A stretch of DNA of 64,000 nucleotides, taken from the NCBI RefSeq assembly GCF_021290985.1, contig NZ_JAJOYU010000002.1, positions 62,001 through 126,000 of the forward strand, given 5' to 3'. A program made the translations under genes and the position numbers. Source of the DNA: Rheinheimera soli. Lineage in GTDB: Bacteria > Pseudomonadota > Gammaproteobacteria > Enterobacterales > Alteromonadaceae. The notes under the pieces were generated by a model that made no database searches, was not told where the DNA came from, and worked only from the letters and a program-made list of their open reading frames with translations. The number at the start of each line of letters is the position of its first letter. Positions within the stretch are counted from its first letter, which is position 1. This document shows, piece after piece, positions 27,508-35,647 of this stretch.

Positions 27508-29349
27508 ATGTATTTACGTTATTCAGCACTGGCGTTGGCAGTAAGCCTGGCGACAGTCGCAGGCTGTAAACCAGCCCCAACTCCGATCGATCAAAGCAAA
27601 ATCATTGAAGCGACAGTGGTTCTGACGGAAAACCAAAAAGCCGACGCGCTGTTTGAGAAAGTTTTCCAGCAGTCAGTAGATAACAGTCCGGAAACACAAA
27701 CAGCTTTAGGCTTAAAAACCAATTACGATCAGTGGGATGATTTATCTGAAGCTCAAACACAAAAAGAGCTGGAACAAGCCAAAGAGCAACTGGCGCAGGT
27801 GCAAGCCTTAAATATGCAAAGCCTCGACACTGGCCGCCAATTGAGTGTAAAGCTGTTAACAGCGCGTTTGCAGGCCCGTTTAGATGATGCCAAATGGGAC
27901 TTGTACAGCTACCCTGTGAATCAAATGTTTGGTACCCACTCCAATGTGCCTTCCTTACTGATTAACCAGCACAGCATCAGCGATGAATCAGATGCCAAAG
28001 CTTACATTGGCCGTTTAAAAGGCGTGACCACCTATTTCAAGCAACTGGAACAACAACTGCAAGCCCGCGCAGATATTGGTGTGTTGCCACCTAAGTTTGT
28101 GTTTGGTCATGTGATTGGTGCCAGTCGTAATATCATCAGCGGCTCGCCTTTTGACGGTGGCAACGACAGCACTTTATTGGCAGATTTTCGCGGTAAAGTA
28201 CAAGAACTGAAGCTGGAGCAGGCTGAAAAAGACTTGCTGATCAAAGAAGCTGAACTGGCTTTGGTGGGCAGTGTAAAACCAGCCTATGAAAACCTGATCA
28301 AATTGCTGACCACCTTAGAAGAAAAAGCCGGTACTGAAGATGGCGTATGGCGCTTTAAAGATGGCGACTCCTATTACGCTACCCGTTTAGCCCGCATCAC
28401 CACTACAGATTACAGCGCAGAAAAAATCCACCAGTTGGGTTTGTCTGAAGTTGCCCGTATTCACGAAGAAATGAAAGGCATTATGAAAAAAGTCGGCTTC
28501 AAAGGCGACTTACAGCAGTTTTTTGCCTTTATGCGTGACGACCCACAGTTTTATTACCCGGACACAGCCGAAGGCAAAGCAGAGTATTTAGCCGAAGCCA
28601 CTCGTCTTATCGATACCATGAAATCGCGTTTGGATGAGCTCTTTATCGTTAAACCTAAAGCCGATATGGTGGTAAAAGCAGTTGAGCCTTTCCGTGAGCA
28701 ATCAGCGGGGAAAGCCTTTTACGAGCAACCTTCTATGGATGGCAGCCGCCCTGGTATTTATTACGCCAACCTGTACCGCATGAGTGGTATGCCAAAGTAT
28801 CAAATGGAAGCTTTGGCTTATCATGAAGGTATTCCAGGCCACCATATGCAAATTGCCATAGCACAAGAGCTGGACAATGTGCCTAAGTTCCGTAAGTTTG
28901 GTGGTTACACCGCTTATATCGAAGGCTGGGGCTTATACACTGAGTTCTTGCCAAAAGAGATTGGCATGTATCAGGACCCCTACTCCGACTTTGGCCGTTT
29001 AGCCATGGAACTATGGCGCGCCTGCCGTTTGGTGGTCGACACAGGTTTACATAATAAAAAATGGACCCGCGAACAGGCCATTCAGTATTTGGTCGACACC
29101 ACACCAAACTCAAAAGGTGAAGCGGTAAACGCCATAGAGCGTTACATAGTGATGCCTGGCCAGGCCACTGCTTACACTGTCGGAATGCTGAAAATGCTGG
29201 AACTGCGTGAAAAAGCCAAAACAGCGCTGGGCGATAAATTCGACATCCGCCAATTCCACGACGTAGTACTGAAAAACGGAGCAGTGCCGCTGGACGTGCT
29301 GGAGCAGTTAGTTGATCAGTATATTCAGGCGTCTAAAGCAGCAGCTTAG
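27508..29349 (+). CDS. DUF885 family lipoprotein (putative metallopeptidase)
   Basis: 613 residues from the ATG at 27508; the frame opens earlier but the signal peptide MYLRYSALALAVSLATVAGC begins here. Its lipobox VAGC predicts a lipoprotein. The DUF885 core has AYHEGIPGHHMQIAIAQEL, an HExxH-like zinc motif, and GYTAYIEGWGLYTE. Substrate unknown; peptidase activity is inferred from the motif. A paralogue with the same layout lies at 53575-55446. A terminator follows. Confidence 0.88.
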   Translation: MYLRYSALALAVSLATVAGCKPAPTPIDQSKIIEATVVLTENQKADALFEKVFQQSVDNSPETQTALGLKTNYDQWDDLSEAQTQKELEQAKEQLAQVQALNMQSLDTGRQLSVKLLTARLQARLDDAKWDLYSYPVNQMFGTHSNVPSLLINQHSISDESDAKAYIGRLKGVTTYFKQLEQQLQARADIGVLPPKFVFGHVIGASRNIISGSPFDGGNDSTLLADFRGKVQELKLEQAEKDLLIKEAELALVGSVKPAYENLIKLLTTLEEKAGTEDGVWRFKDGDSYYATRLARITTTDYSAEKIHQLGLSEVARIHEEMKGIMKKVGFKGDLQQFFAFMRDDPQFYYPDTAEGKAEYLAEATRLIDTMKSRLDELFIVKPKADMVVKAVEPFREQSAGKAFYEQPSMDGSRPGIYYANLYRMSGMPKYQMEALAYHEGIPGHHMQIAIAQELDNVPKFRKFGGYTAYIEGWGLYTEFLPKEIGMYQDPYSDFGRLAMELWRACRLVVDTGLHNKKWTREQAIQYLVDTTPNSKGEAVNAIERYIVMPGQATAYTVGMLKMLELREKAKTALGDKFDIRQFHDVVLKNGAVPLDVLEQLVDQYIQASKAAA

Positions 29350-29373
29350 TCCGAATGATCCCTCTTTATACGA

Positions 29374-29405
29374 TGCGGGCGCCCCTTATGGGCGCCCGTT
29401 TTTTT
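29374..29405 (+). terminator. Intrinsic terminator, member of a GC-rich repeat family
   Basis: CGGGCGCCC CTTAT GGGCGCCCG with seven T residues, 26 bp after the DUF885 stop. Related copies without a long T-run occur at 31866-31892 and 41305-41330. Confidence 0.92.
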
Positions 29406-29653
29406 GCCTAAATTCACACGATTTTTCAGCCTAAGCTGCTACTGACGCGATAAAACAAAGACTGTTTTTCCATAACTCCCTGCTACTGAAACCTCAGGAT
29501 CCTTATCTAAAATCCCCGACTTACCCTGCCCAACTATTGATCAAATAAGGTAAAGCTATTAAACGGATTCGTAACAGCTTTGACGTTCCGTTATGCCGAA
29601 AATTTCTACACACTGTGCCTTATCCCATTATTGTGGCTTAAGGATACGCTTCA

Positions 29654-30778
29654 ATGTTTACCGTTAAAACCTTCAGTACGACCAGAAAACCCTTGGCACA
29701 GCTGTGTCTGGCTTTATCTTTTTCAGGGATCTTGGCCTGCGGCACGGCACAGGCAGAGACAGCCCCCTCCAGCTTCGACAACCCTATTATTAAATACGAT
29801 ACCAAAGACCCAACCAATGAAGTGGGCGAACTTATCTACACAGCAGATCCGGCCGCTTTGGTACTTGATGACACTTTATATCTGTACAGCACGCACGATG
29901 AGGCGTTGCCGGATGGTAAAGATTATCGGATGTACGACTACCGACTTTGGACCAGTAAAGACTTAGTGACCTGGCAAAACAAAGGCGCAGTCTTTCGCTA
30001 CTCTGACTTTCCGTGGGCCAGAGGAGACCAAAAAACCGGCAACGCTTACGCCCACCACGTGATCCACCGTAAAGATCAGTCAGGCAAGTCTAAATACTAT
30101 TTTTATGCCGCAGTAGAAGGTGGCCAAACCGCAGGGAAATTTGGCTTTTCAATTGGCGTGGCTGTATCGGATAGCCCTGAAGGCCCGTTTAAAGACGCAC
30201 GCGGTATGCCGATGATTTTGCTGGAAGATACAGCAAAGGATAAAGATCACACCTGGCGCAATATAGACCCGGCCGTTTTTATTGATGACGATGGCAAAGC
30301 CTACCTGTATTGGGGTAACCAGCAGTTATGGTGGGTTGAGCTTGAAGCCGATTTAGTGCATTTAAAAGGTGAAAGCTACAGCCTGGATGCAGAAGGAAAG
30401 ATGCAAAACCGCGATACCAGTAAGGTGAAAATTCATGCGGTAGACACCTTGCCTAATTTCGAAGAAGGCCCTTACCTATCCAAGCACAACGGCATCTATT
30501 ATCTGGTTTATGCGGCGGGTTTTCCGGAAAGTCTTGCCTATGCAACCAGCTCATCCGCCACAGGCCCATGGAAGTACCAGGGCATCATTATGGAACCTCT
30601 GCCTAACACCACCACTATCCACCCGGCGATGTTTGATTTTAAAGGCAACACCTATCTCGCTTATCACAGTGCTGACCTGCCAGGCGGTGGCAATTACCGT
30701 CGCTCAGTTAGCCTCGACAGAGTCTATTTCAATAAAGACGGCACTATTAAACCCATAGTGAGAACGTCCAAAAAATAA
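29654..30778 (+). CDS. Glycoside hydrolase family 43 protein, secreted
   Basis: 374 residues. An N-terminal export signal ends near GTAQAETAP; ILACG could also be a lipobox. The five-bladed propeller residues of GH43 are visible: base TADPAAL (D65), pKa-setting NIDPAVFIDDDG (D205) and acid FEEGPYL (E271), plus YLYWGN and ATSSSATGPWKYQG. Family members are beta-xylosidases, arabinofuranosidases or arabinanases; the sequence does not decide which. Followed by an esterase gene, so xylan or arabinoxylan side-chain removal is likely. The C-terminal codons have a relic copy just after the stop. Confidence 0.9.
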   Translation: MFTVKTFSTTRKPLAQLCLALSFSGILACGTAQAETAPSSFDNPIIKYDTKDPTNEVGELIYTADPAALVLDDTLYLYSTHDEALPDGKDYRMYDYRLWTSKDLVTWQNKGAVFRYSDFPWARGDQKTGNAYAHHVIHRKDQSGKSKYYFYAAVEGGQTAGKFGFSIGVAVSDSPEGPFKDARGMPMILLEDTAKDKDHTWRNIDPAVFIDDDGKAYLYWGNQQLWWVELEADLVHLKGESYSLDAEGKMQNRDTSKVKIHAVDTLPNFEEGPYLSKHNGIYYLVYAAGFPESLAYATSSSATGPWKYQGIIMEPLPNTTTIHPAMFDFKGNTYLAYHSADLPGGGNYRRSVSLDRVYFNKDGTIKPIVRTSKK

Positions 30779-30801
30779 TAGTGCGAACGTCTAAGAAGTA
30801 G
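30778..30801 (+). pseudogene. Relic copy of the GH43 gene tail
   Basis: Eight codons right after the GH43 stop read IVRTSKK-stop, the same as the gene's real last eight codons (30755-30778). The five codon differences (AGA/CGA, TCC/TCT, two AAA/AAG, TAA/TAG) are all synonymous. It has no start of its own. Confidence 0.6.
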
Positions 30802-30847
30802 CCCGAACCATCTGTTTATTCAGAAGATAAAAAAGGAAAGGAATGAG

Positions 30848-31807
30848 ATGAAAGATCCAATAATACAGCTCAGCTCGTTAGGTTTTAGTAAGTTCCGGCT
30901 GCGCTTTATGCTGGCCGCCTGCATCTTCACAGCGCAAGCTTTTGCGCAATCAAATGACGTGATGACACCTATTGCATCACCCGTTCAGAGCAATGCAATA
31001 GAACTAGGCACAGGCCCACTGCCGGACGCTAAAGCACAAGAATCATGGCATTCGCAGTATGGCAGCAGATTTGCGCGTAATGTCACTGTCGCTACCCTAA
31101 CGCCTTTTCTGCCCGATGCAAATATAGCCAGTGGCGCTGCTGTGATTGTTGCGCCTGGTGGCGGTTTTCGTACCTTGTCGATGGACAACGAAGGCTGGGA
31201 TGTCGCCAGAGCTTTGGCGAAGCAAGGCATTGCCGCTTTTGTGCTGAAATACAGATTAAACCAAACACCGGCCGATATGGCGGCCTTTCAACAAGAAATG
31301 GCGCAGATGTTTTCCGGTACTGCCCGCCGCCCACCCCGCCCAGATCCGGCCGAAATGGCGACTCGCCTTGCACCGCAGCTTGAAGACTCAAGCGCAGCCT
31401 TTGCACTTATTCGCAAACGCGCTGCTGAGTGGAAAGTCGATCCGGACCGCATTGGCATGATAGGTTTCTCAGCCGGTGCCATGCTGACTATGGCAACAAC
31501 GCTCGTCGGTAAAGAAACCAAACCCGCTTTTATTGCCAATATCTATGGCCCGCTGGCTGAAGTCACAGTGCCAGCCGATGCGCCGCCGCTTTTCGTTGCC
31601 CTTGCTGCAGACGATCCTTTTTTCGCCAATGGTGACTTTGGCCTGATTAAAAGCTGGCATCTAGCCAAGAAACCGGTTGAGTTTCACTTTTACGAGCAAG
31701 GTGGTCACGGCTTTGGCATGTACCCCAAAGACACAACAAGTACAGGCTGGTTTAATGCTTTTAGTAGCTGGCTAAAGATGCACGGCATGATGAAGCCTAA
31801 AGCCTAG
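30848..31807 (+). CDS. Secreted alpha/beta hydrolase, acetyl-xylan-esterase-like
   Basis: 319 residues with an N-terminal signal ending near FTAQAFAQS. AGGA ribosome site 5 bp before the ATG. The oxyanion region reads VAPGGGFRTLSMDNEGWD, the nucleophile elbow GFSAG (S208), the acid AADD (D255/D256) and the His GGHGFGM (H287). It belongs to the BD-FAE/COG0657-like group that removes acyl groups from xylan. A Pro-rich insert (about 156-172) is unusual. 69 bp after the GH43 gene, probably co-transcribed. Confidence 0.88.
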   Translation: MKDPIIQLSSLGFSKFRLRFMLAACIFTAQAFAQSNDVMTPIASPVQSNAIELGTGPLPDAKAQESWHSQYGSRFARNVTVATLTPFLPDANIASGAAVIVAPGGGFRTLSMDNEGWDVARALAKQGIAAFVLKYRLNQTPADMAAFQQEMAQMFSGTARRPPRPDPAEMATRLAPQLEDSSAAFALIRKRAAEWKVDPDRIGMIGFSAGAMLTMATTLVGKETKPAFIANIYGPLAEVTVPADAPPLFVALAADDPFFANGDFGLIKSWHLAKKPVEFHFYEQGGHGFGMYPKDTTSTGWFNAFSSWLKMHGMMKPKA

Positions 31808-32295
31808 GCGTCTGATAAAGATAGGCTGATGCCCTTAAATGCTCTGAGCCAGATCACATCACGCCGTAGGGGCGCCCCTTGTGGGCCGCCCGCTGACACT
31901 TTCTCAGAGAAGGTCCGTATCGTCACTCTGTGCCAGAAGCTGACATTGCTTGTAGATCTGGACGAATAGACAGTGTTATTTGCTTTTGCCAGAAAACAGG
32001 CACACTTTGCACAAACCAACAGGCACATTTATTTGTTGCTGAAGAAGGAAAAACACTCTAATTTAGATACTTAGCGCGGACCAAACTAAAAATAACAGGC
32101 CAGAGAAAAGTAATAATGTGCCAGCACGCTTTGGGTCGCAGCTAGTAGTGGTTGATTGTAATTAATCGCTTTTTATCAATACGTTAAAGCTGGTGTCTCA
32201 TCTGGTAAAACCAGAGAAAGCGTGCCAGCACAATATACAACTGTTATACCTTTGGTTCGGATTTCGCTTTAATTTTCAACATAGAAGACTAATTG
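31808..32295. other. Intergenic gap before the cassette array
   Basis: 488 bp without a gene. It holds a GC-rich repeat copy (31866-31892) and two related arms, GTGCCAGCACGCTTT (32118-32132) and AAAGCGTGCCAGCAC (32217-32231), which pair at 13 of 15 positions. It also holds the likely left cassette junction GTTATAC (32243-32249). Promoters for the first cassette gene were not identified. Confidence 0.6.
31866..31892. repeat. GC-rich palindromic repeat, copy 2
   Basis: GTAGGGGCGCCCCTTGTGGG then CCGCCCG. Same family as 29374 and 41305; here the symmetry is slightly broken and no T-run follows. Confidence 0.6.
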
Positions 32296-32619
32296 ATGCC
32301 AACTATTGACGAAGTATATAATTTTCAGTGCAAGGTTTTTGAACCCGAAACTGCAGATCTATCGGAAAAAGAGCTTAAAAAAATGCTCAAACAGCTATAT
32401 GCCTATTTTCCATACACTAAGAAAAAAGATGGCAATAAAGAACCGTATGCAACGGATTTAGACTATTCGAAAAAATGGTTTAAATGTTATGACCACTTGC
32501 TGAACCTTTTAACAATGAAACGTCAAGAGTCTCGATACAAAGTTTCTTTTTGGCTCTCAGTTACAGCTCTTGTTGTTTCAGTTTGTGGTGTTGCAATTCG
32601 AGCAGTGCTTGGTGGTTAA
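32296..32619 (+). CDS. Cassette gene 1: small protein with C-terminal membrane helix
   Basis: 107 residues from the ATG at 32296 (a TTG one codon earlier is possible). No family recognised. A charged helical N-terminal part (SEKELKKMLKQLYAYFPY, then Lys-rich) is followed by a single hydrophobic helix at about 85-104 (VSFWLSVTALVVSVCGVAI). It is probably tail-anchored in the inner membrane. It directly precedes attC1 (2 bp), the normal cassette layout. AT-rich codon use unlike the flanking chromosome. Confidence 0.7.
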   Translation: MPTIDEVYNFQCKVFEPETADLSEKELKKMLKQLYAYFPYTKKKDGNKEPYATDLDYSKKWFKCYDHLLNLLTMKRQESRYKVSFWLSVTALVVSVCGVAIRAVLGG

Positions 32620-32621
32620 AG

Positions 32622-32708
32622 GTATAACAAGCGCAGTCACAATCGGCCACTTCGTGGCCTGGACCTCAACCGCTGCGCGGGTTTCGGCCTGTGCTGCGGG
32701 CGTTAGCA
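32622..32708 (+). repeat. attC1, integron-type recombination site
   Basis: Ends GTATAAC (32622-32628) and GTTAGCA (32702-32708). Folded, TAAC pairs with GTTA, AAG/GGC forms the unpaired spacer, CGCAG pairs with CTGCG, one T bulges, CACA pairs with TGTG, and GGCC pairs with GGCC. Paired R box, spacer, paired L box and extrahelical base are the diagnostic attC features. TATAACA is also the start of the Vibrio repeat. An internal GGCCAC TTC GTGGCC hairpin is also present. Confidence 0.78.
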
Positions 32709-32724
32709 CTACAAGGAGAGTTAG

Positions 32725-33462
32725 TTGAATCCAAAATCTCACACACTTTTTCATTTCACAAAAAGTAGCGAAGTGCTAAAGCTAATCATAAAAAATGGTT
32801 TTTGGCCGAGATATTGTGCCGAAGATGTGAATTGGCTCGGATACAAGGATTTTGACTACATAGCTTACCCAATGGTTTGTTTTTGTGATATTCCTCTGTC
32901 TAGAACTGATGAACATGTGCAATTCTATGGGGCATTTGGGATCGGCCTCACTAAGGAGTGGGCAGTAGCCAACAAAATAACTCCAATCCATTATGTTTCA
33001 ACTAATAGCCTTATCCCCAAAACATTCAGGGATATTATTGATCTGAACATTAAGCTTAGTGAAGAAGATGTAGCAAAGAGCAAAGTCCTTGTAAGGTATT
33101 TATTGGCTCATTCTAAGCCAACTGAAGGCAATATGGTGATCGGTGGTAAAGTTGTCAGAAAAGAGTTTTATCAAGAATCTGAATGGCGTTACGTACCTAA
33201 AAACGATAATGTTCCAGATTACTTAAATAAAGAAATATTTGAATCGGCAGATAAGCTAAAAGACCAAAATGAACTGACAAAAGAAAACTGTTCAATAACG
33301 TTTACTCCTAAAGATGTTAAATACATTTTCGTGAAAAATGATTCTGATATTCCTGATATGGTCAATTTTATACAGAATGAGCTAGATCATTTCCCAAGCA
33401 TTGACTTAAAAGTATTAGTTTCCAGAGTTACTTCACTAGAAAGTATTACTAGAGATTTGTAA
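32725..33462 (+). CDS. Cassette gene 2: AbiGi family abortive-infection protein
   Basis: 245 residues with a TTG start and strong AGGAGAG ribosome site. The N-terminal pattern SHTLFHFTKSSEVLKLIIKN, then FWPRYCAEDVNWLG, YPMVCFCDIPLSR, EHVQFYGAFGIGLTKEWA and ESEWRYVP matches the AbiGi family (PF10899, named as the antitoxin part of the lactococcal AbiG phage-resistance system). No AbiGii toxin gene is adjacent; the upstream small membrane protein is a separate cassette. Recognition is from memory of the family pattern. AT-rich; clearly acquired. Confidence 0.78.
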   Translation: MNPKSHTLFHFTKSSEVLKLIIKNGFWPRYCAEDVNWLGYKDFDYIAYPMVCFCDIPLSRTDEHVQFYGAFGIGLTKEWAVANKITPIHYVSTNSLIPKTFRDIIDLNIKLSEEDVAKSKVLVRYLLAHSKPTEGNMVIGGKVVRKEFYQESEWRYVPKNDNVPDYLNKEIFESADKLKDQNELTKENCSITFTPKDVKYIFVKNDSDIPDMVNFIQNELDHFPSIDLKVLVSRVTSLESITRDL

Positions 33463-33463
33463 T

Positions 33464-33556
33464 GCTAACAAGTTGCTTAATTTCGTTCCGGCCACAAAAA
33501 GCGTGGGCTCCACTGGACTGCCTGCGCTGCGGCAGCCAATTAGCAAAGCGTTATGT
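33464..33556 (+). repeat. attC2, integron-type recombination site
   Basis: Begins GCTAAC, two bases after the AbiGi stop, and ends GTTATGT. TAAC (33466-33469) pairs with GTTA, AAG/AGC is the unpaired spacer, TTGC pairs with GCAA, a T bulges, and TAATT pairs with AATTA. The left arm continues TTCGTTCCGGCCACAAA, a stretch found again at 44371-44384 with changes. Confidence 0.8.
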
Positions 33557-33645
33557 CTGCAATTCGCTCTTTGCAGTCCATCCCCACTAAATCTGTCGCT
33601 CGAAACAATTCCTTCCGGTCGCGGTTTAAAACACTGCGGCTAGAT

Positions 33646-34479
33646 TTACCCCAACAACCTCTGCTTCAAGGCTTTGGCATAAGTGCGGCTTACTTTCAGT
33701 ACCTTTTGATTCAGCAATACAGCGTTGTACTCGGAGTTGCAGAGCGGTTGTAGTTTTTCGATATAGGTCAGGTTCACCACTGTTGATTTATGAATGCGGA
33801 CAAAGACATCGGGCAACCGCTCGTCAATCAGGCTTTTTAGCCTGGCCCGCATCACATAAGTCTCAGCCTGGGTGTGCACACACATATAGTCTCCGGCGGC
33901 GTCAATCCAGATAATGTCCTGATAAGGGATCAACTGAATGGGGTTGCGCCCGTCCTGGATCACCAGTTTCTGCCGTTCTATACAGTATTGCGGCTCGGCT
34001 ACTTCTGCATTGTCCTCAGCACTGCGCTCTTTACTGCTCCCAGTGTTGCCCCCCTGCTGCTCTTTAGTTATTTCTGCAACAGCAGACAGTAGCTGTGCTT
34101 TGTCGGCACGGTTGCTCGTCAACTCACTCACTCTGGCTATAGCTTCAGCTAAACGTTCCAGTTTCACGGGTTTTAGTAAGTAATCAAGGGCTCGTACTTC
34201 AAAGGCTTTTACCGCATGTTGATGAAAGGCGGTGACAAAGACAATGGCCGGACAATGCTCGGGTTGAAGTTGCCGGATCAGCTCAAAGCCGCTTTGCTCC
34301 GGCATTTCAATATCCAGAAAAATCAGATCGGGCGTCTGAGTATTAATCAAAGCTATAGCTTCAGCTACGCTGTTGGCTTCGCCTATTACCTGAATGTGCG
34401 GGAAGGCTTCCAGTCGCAATCGCAAGCCTTCGATGGCTGCTGGTTCGTCGTCTACGATCAGAGTCTTTACTATCGTCAT
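33646..34479 (-). CDS. LytR/AlgR-type response regulator
   Basis: 277 residues from the ATG at 34479; GTG codons at 34491 and 34488 overlap the kinase stop and are alternatives. Receiver TLIVDDEPAAIEGLRLRLEAF with phospho-acceptor in LIFLDIEMPEQSG and KPVKLERL. The C-terminal LytTR DNA-binding domain (about 170-277) has IIWIDAAGDYMCVHTQAETYVMRARL (split) and FVRIHKSTVVNLTYIEKL. Encoded directly after its kinase. It may regulate the adjacent GH3 and TonB-receptor genes; position only. Confidence 0.93.
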   Translation of the reverse strand: MTIVKTLIVDDEPAAIEGLRLRLEAFPHIQVIGEANSVAEAIALINTQTPDLIFLDIEMPEQSGFELIRQLQPEHCPAIVFVTAFHQHAVKAFEVRALDYLLKPVKLERLAEAIARVSELTSNRADKAQLLSAVAEITKEQQGGNTGSSKERSAEDNAEVAEPQYCIERQKLVIQDGRNPIQLIPYQDIIWIDAAGDYMCVHTQAETYVMRARLKSLIDERLPDVFVRIHKSTVVNLTYIEKLQPLCNSEYNAVLLNQKVLKVSRTYAKALKQRLLG

Positions 34480-34484
34480 CTTGT

Positions 34485-35570
34485 TCACCACTGAGGCGGA
34501 CCTGGTCGTTCTTGAGGTATGTTAATTTGGATCCAGGCGCCATCTTCCGCTCTGTTGCCAAAACTAAAAGAACTTTGGCCAGGGTAAATCAGCGCTATAC
34601 GCTCTTCACAATTGTGCAGGCCTATACCAGTAGATGGGCCGGTAGATCCAGTCTCAGGTTGCTCAGCAAAACCACTGCCATTGTCCAGCATTCGGATCTG
34701 CAACTGGCCGTTTTGCTGACTAAAGCTCACAGTAATGGCATAACTTTGTTGCGACATACGCATGCCATGTTTCAGCGCGTTTTCGGCCAGAGGTTGCAGT
34801 AACAAAGAGGGCATCAGCAAACCTTTGACGTCATCGTCGGCCACTATAGATACATTCAGCTTATTTCTGAACCGGCACTGCTCTACATCAAAGTAAGTTT
34901 GTAAGATCTGTATTTCTTCTGCCACTGTCACTTTGGCCAAAGGGTCTGTGTACAAACTGTAGCGCAGTAAGTCACAGAGCTTTTCCAGCATGGAGACTGC
35001 ATGTTGATTGTCTTGCTTTAAAATTAAGGTGCAAATAGCGTTAATGCTGTTAAACATAAAATGCGGATTGAGCTGATAGCGCAGCATTTTTAACTGGGCC
35101 TCTTTGGCCAGATGAATAGCTTCGGCTGCCTTTTGCCGCTGCTCCATGGTTTCGAAGGTGGCTTTGGAGGCGTAGTACAAGGCGGTCCAGGTGAGTAAAA
35201 TAGTTAAAGAAGCAGAGTTCCAGGTGCCGAAGTCGAACCAAGTCATAGACTGCCATATCTGGCCATACAGCCACTGCAAGGTTTGCCACTTCCACTGAGT
35301 CCACACCAGACAACTAAGCAAAATCACCAGTAAATGCCAGAGAATTTTTGAGCGGGTGTGTTGCGCGCTGACATTACGGTACCAGGCCCGCAATAACAGA
35401 GTAAGCATAAAGCCAAAGCTGGTATCCAGCAGCAGATGAGGCAAGCCTAGCTGCCAGGGTTCCTGACTGGGAATTTTAATCATCAGCGCTGTCAGTACAG
35501 CATATACAGCCCAGCCACCGCTTTGACAGAGCCAGAATAGTTGATTACGACTTAAAGATTGCAACACCAT
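34485..35570 (-). CDS. LytS/YehU-type sensor histidine kinase
   Basis: 361 residues with four N-terminal hydrophobic helices (about 14-150). Then the His_kinase motif LRYQLNPHFMFNSINAICTLI (phospho-acceptor in NPHFMFN) and an ATPase domain with LPSLLLQPLAENALKHGM and GIGLHNCEERIALIY. No periplasmic sensor domain is evident, so the signal may be sensed in the membrane. Ends overlapping the response-regulator start. Confidence 0.93.
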   Translation of the reverse strand: MVLQSLSRNQLFWLCQSGGWAVYAVLTALMIKIPSQEPWQLGLPHLLLDTSFGFMLTLLLRAWYRNVSAQHTRSKILWHLLVILLSCLVWTQWKWQTLQWLYGQIWQSMTWFDFGTWNSASLTILLTWTALYYASKATFETMEQRQKAAEAIHLAKEAQLKMLRYQLNPHFMFNSINAICTLILKQDNQHAVSMLEKLCDLLRYSLYTDPLAKVTVAEEIQILQTYFDVEQCRFRNKLNVSIVADDDVKGLLMPSLLLQPLAENALKHGMRMSQQSYAITVSFSQQNGQLQIRMLDNGSGFAEQPETGSTGPSTGIGLHNCEERIALIYPGQSSFSFGNRAEDGAWIQINIPQERPGPPQW

Positions 35571-35582
35571 TCAATTCCAATT

Positions 35583-35625
35583 AAAAAAAACGAACAGCGT
35601 TGCTATGAAAAGCACCACTGTTCGT
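35583..35625 (-). terminator. Intrinsic terminator after GH3 gene
   Basis: On the minus strand ACGAACAG ... CTGTTCGT pairs around a 20-base loop and is followed by eight T residues. It lies 22 bp past the GH3 stop. Confidence 0.8.
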
Positions 35626-35647
35626 TCTTTAGTAGTGATCAGGTTGG

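Larger units (their letters stand above)
32243..33556 (+). mobile_element. Integrase-less gene-cassette cluster (two cassettes, two attC sites)
   Basis: Bounded on the left by GTTATAC (32243-32249) and on the right by GTTATGT (33550-33556), both close to the integron crossover consensus GTTRRRY. It contains gene 1 (32296-32619), attC1 (32622-32708), an AbiGi gene (32725-33462) and attC2 (33464-33556), all in the same direction, as in integron arrays. No integrase gene is in the window. The genes are AT-richer than their neighbours. Boundaries are inferred from the crossover consensus. Confidence 0.75.

Noticed and set aside
33553-33753. Plus-strand frame after attC2, candidate third cassette gene
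   Set aside because: Half of it is antisense to the LytTR regulator, and no attC follows.
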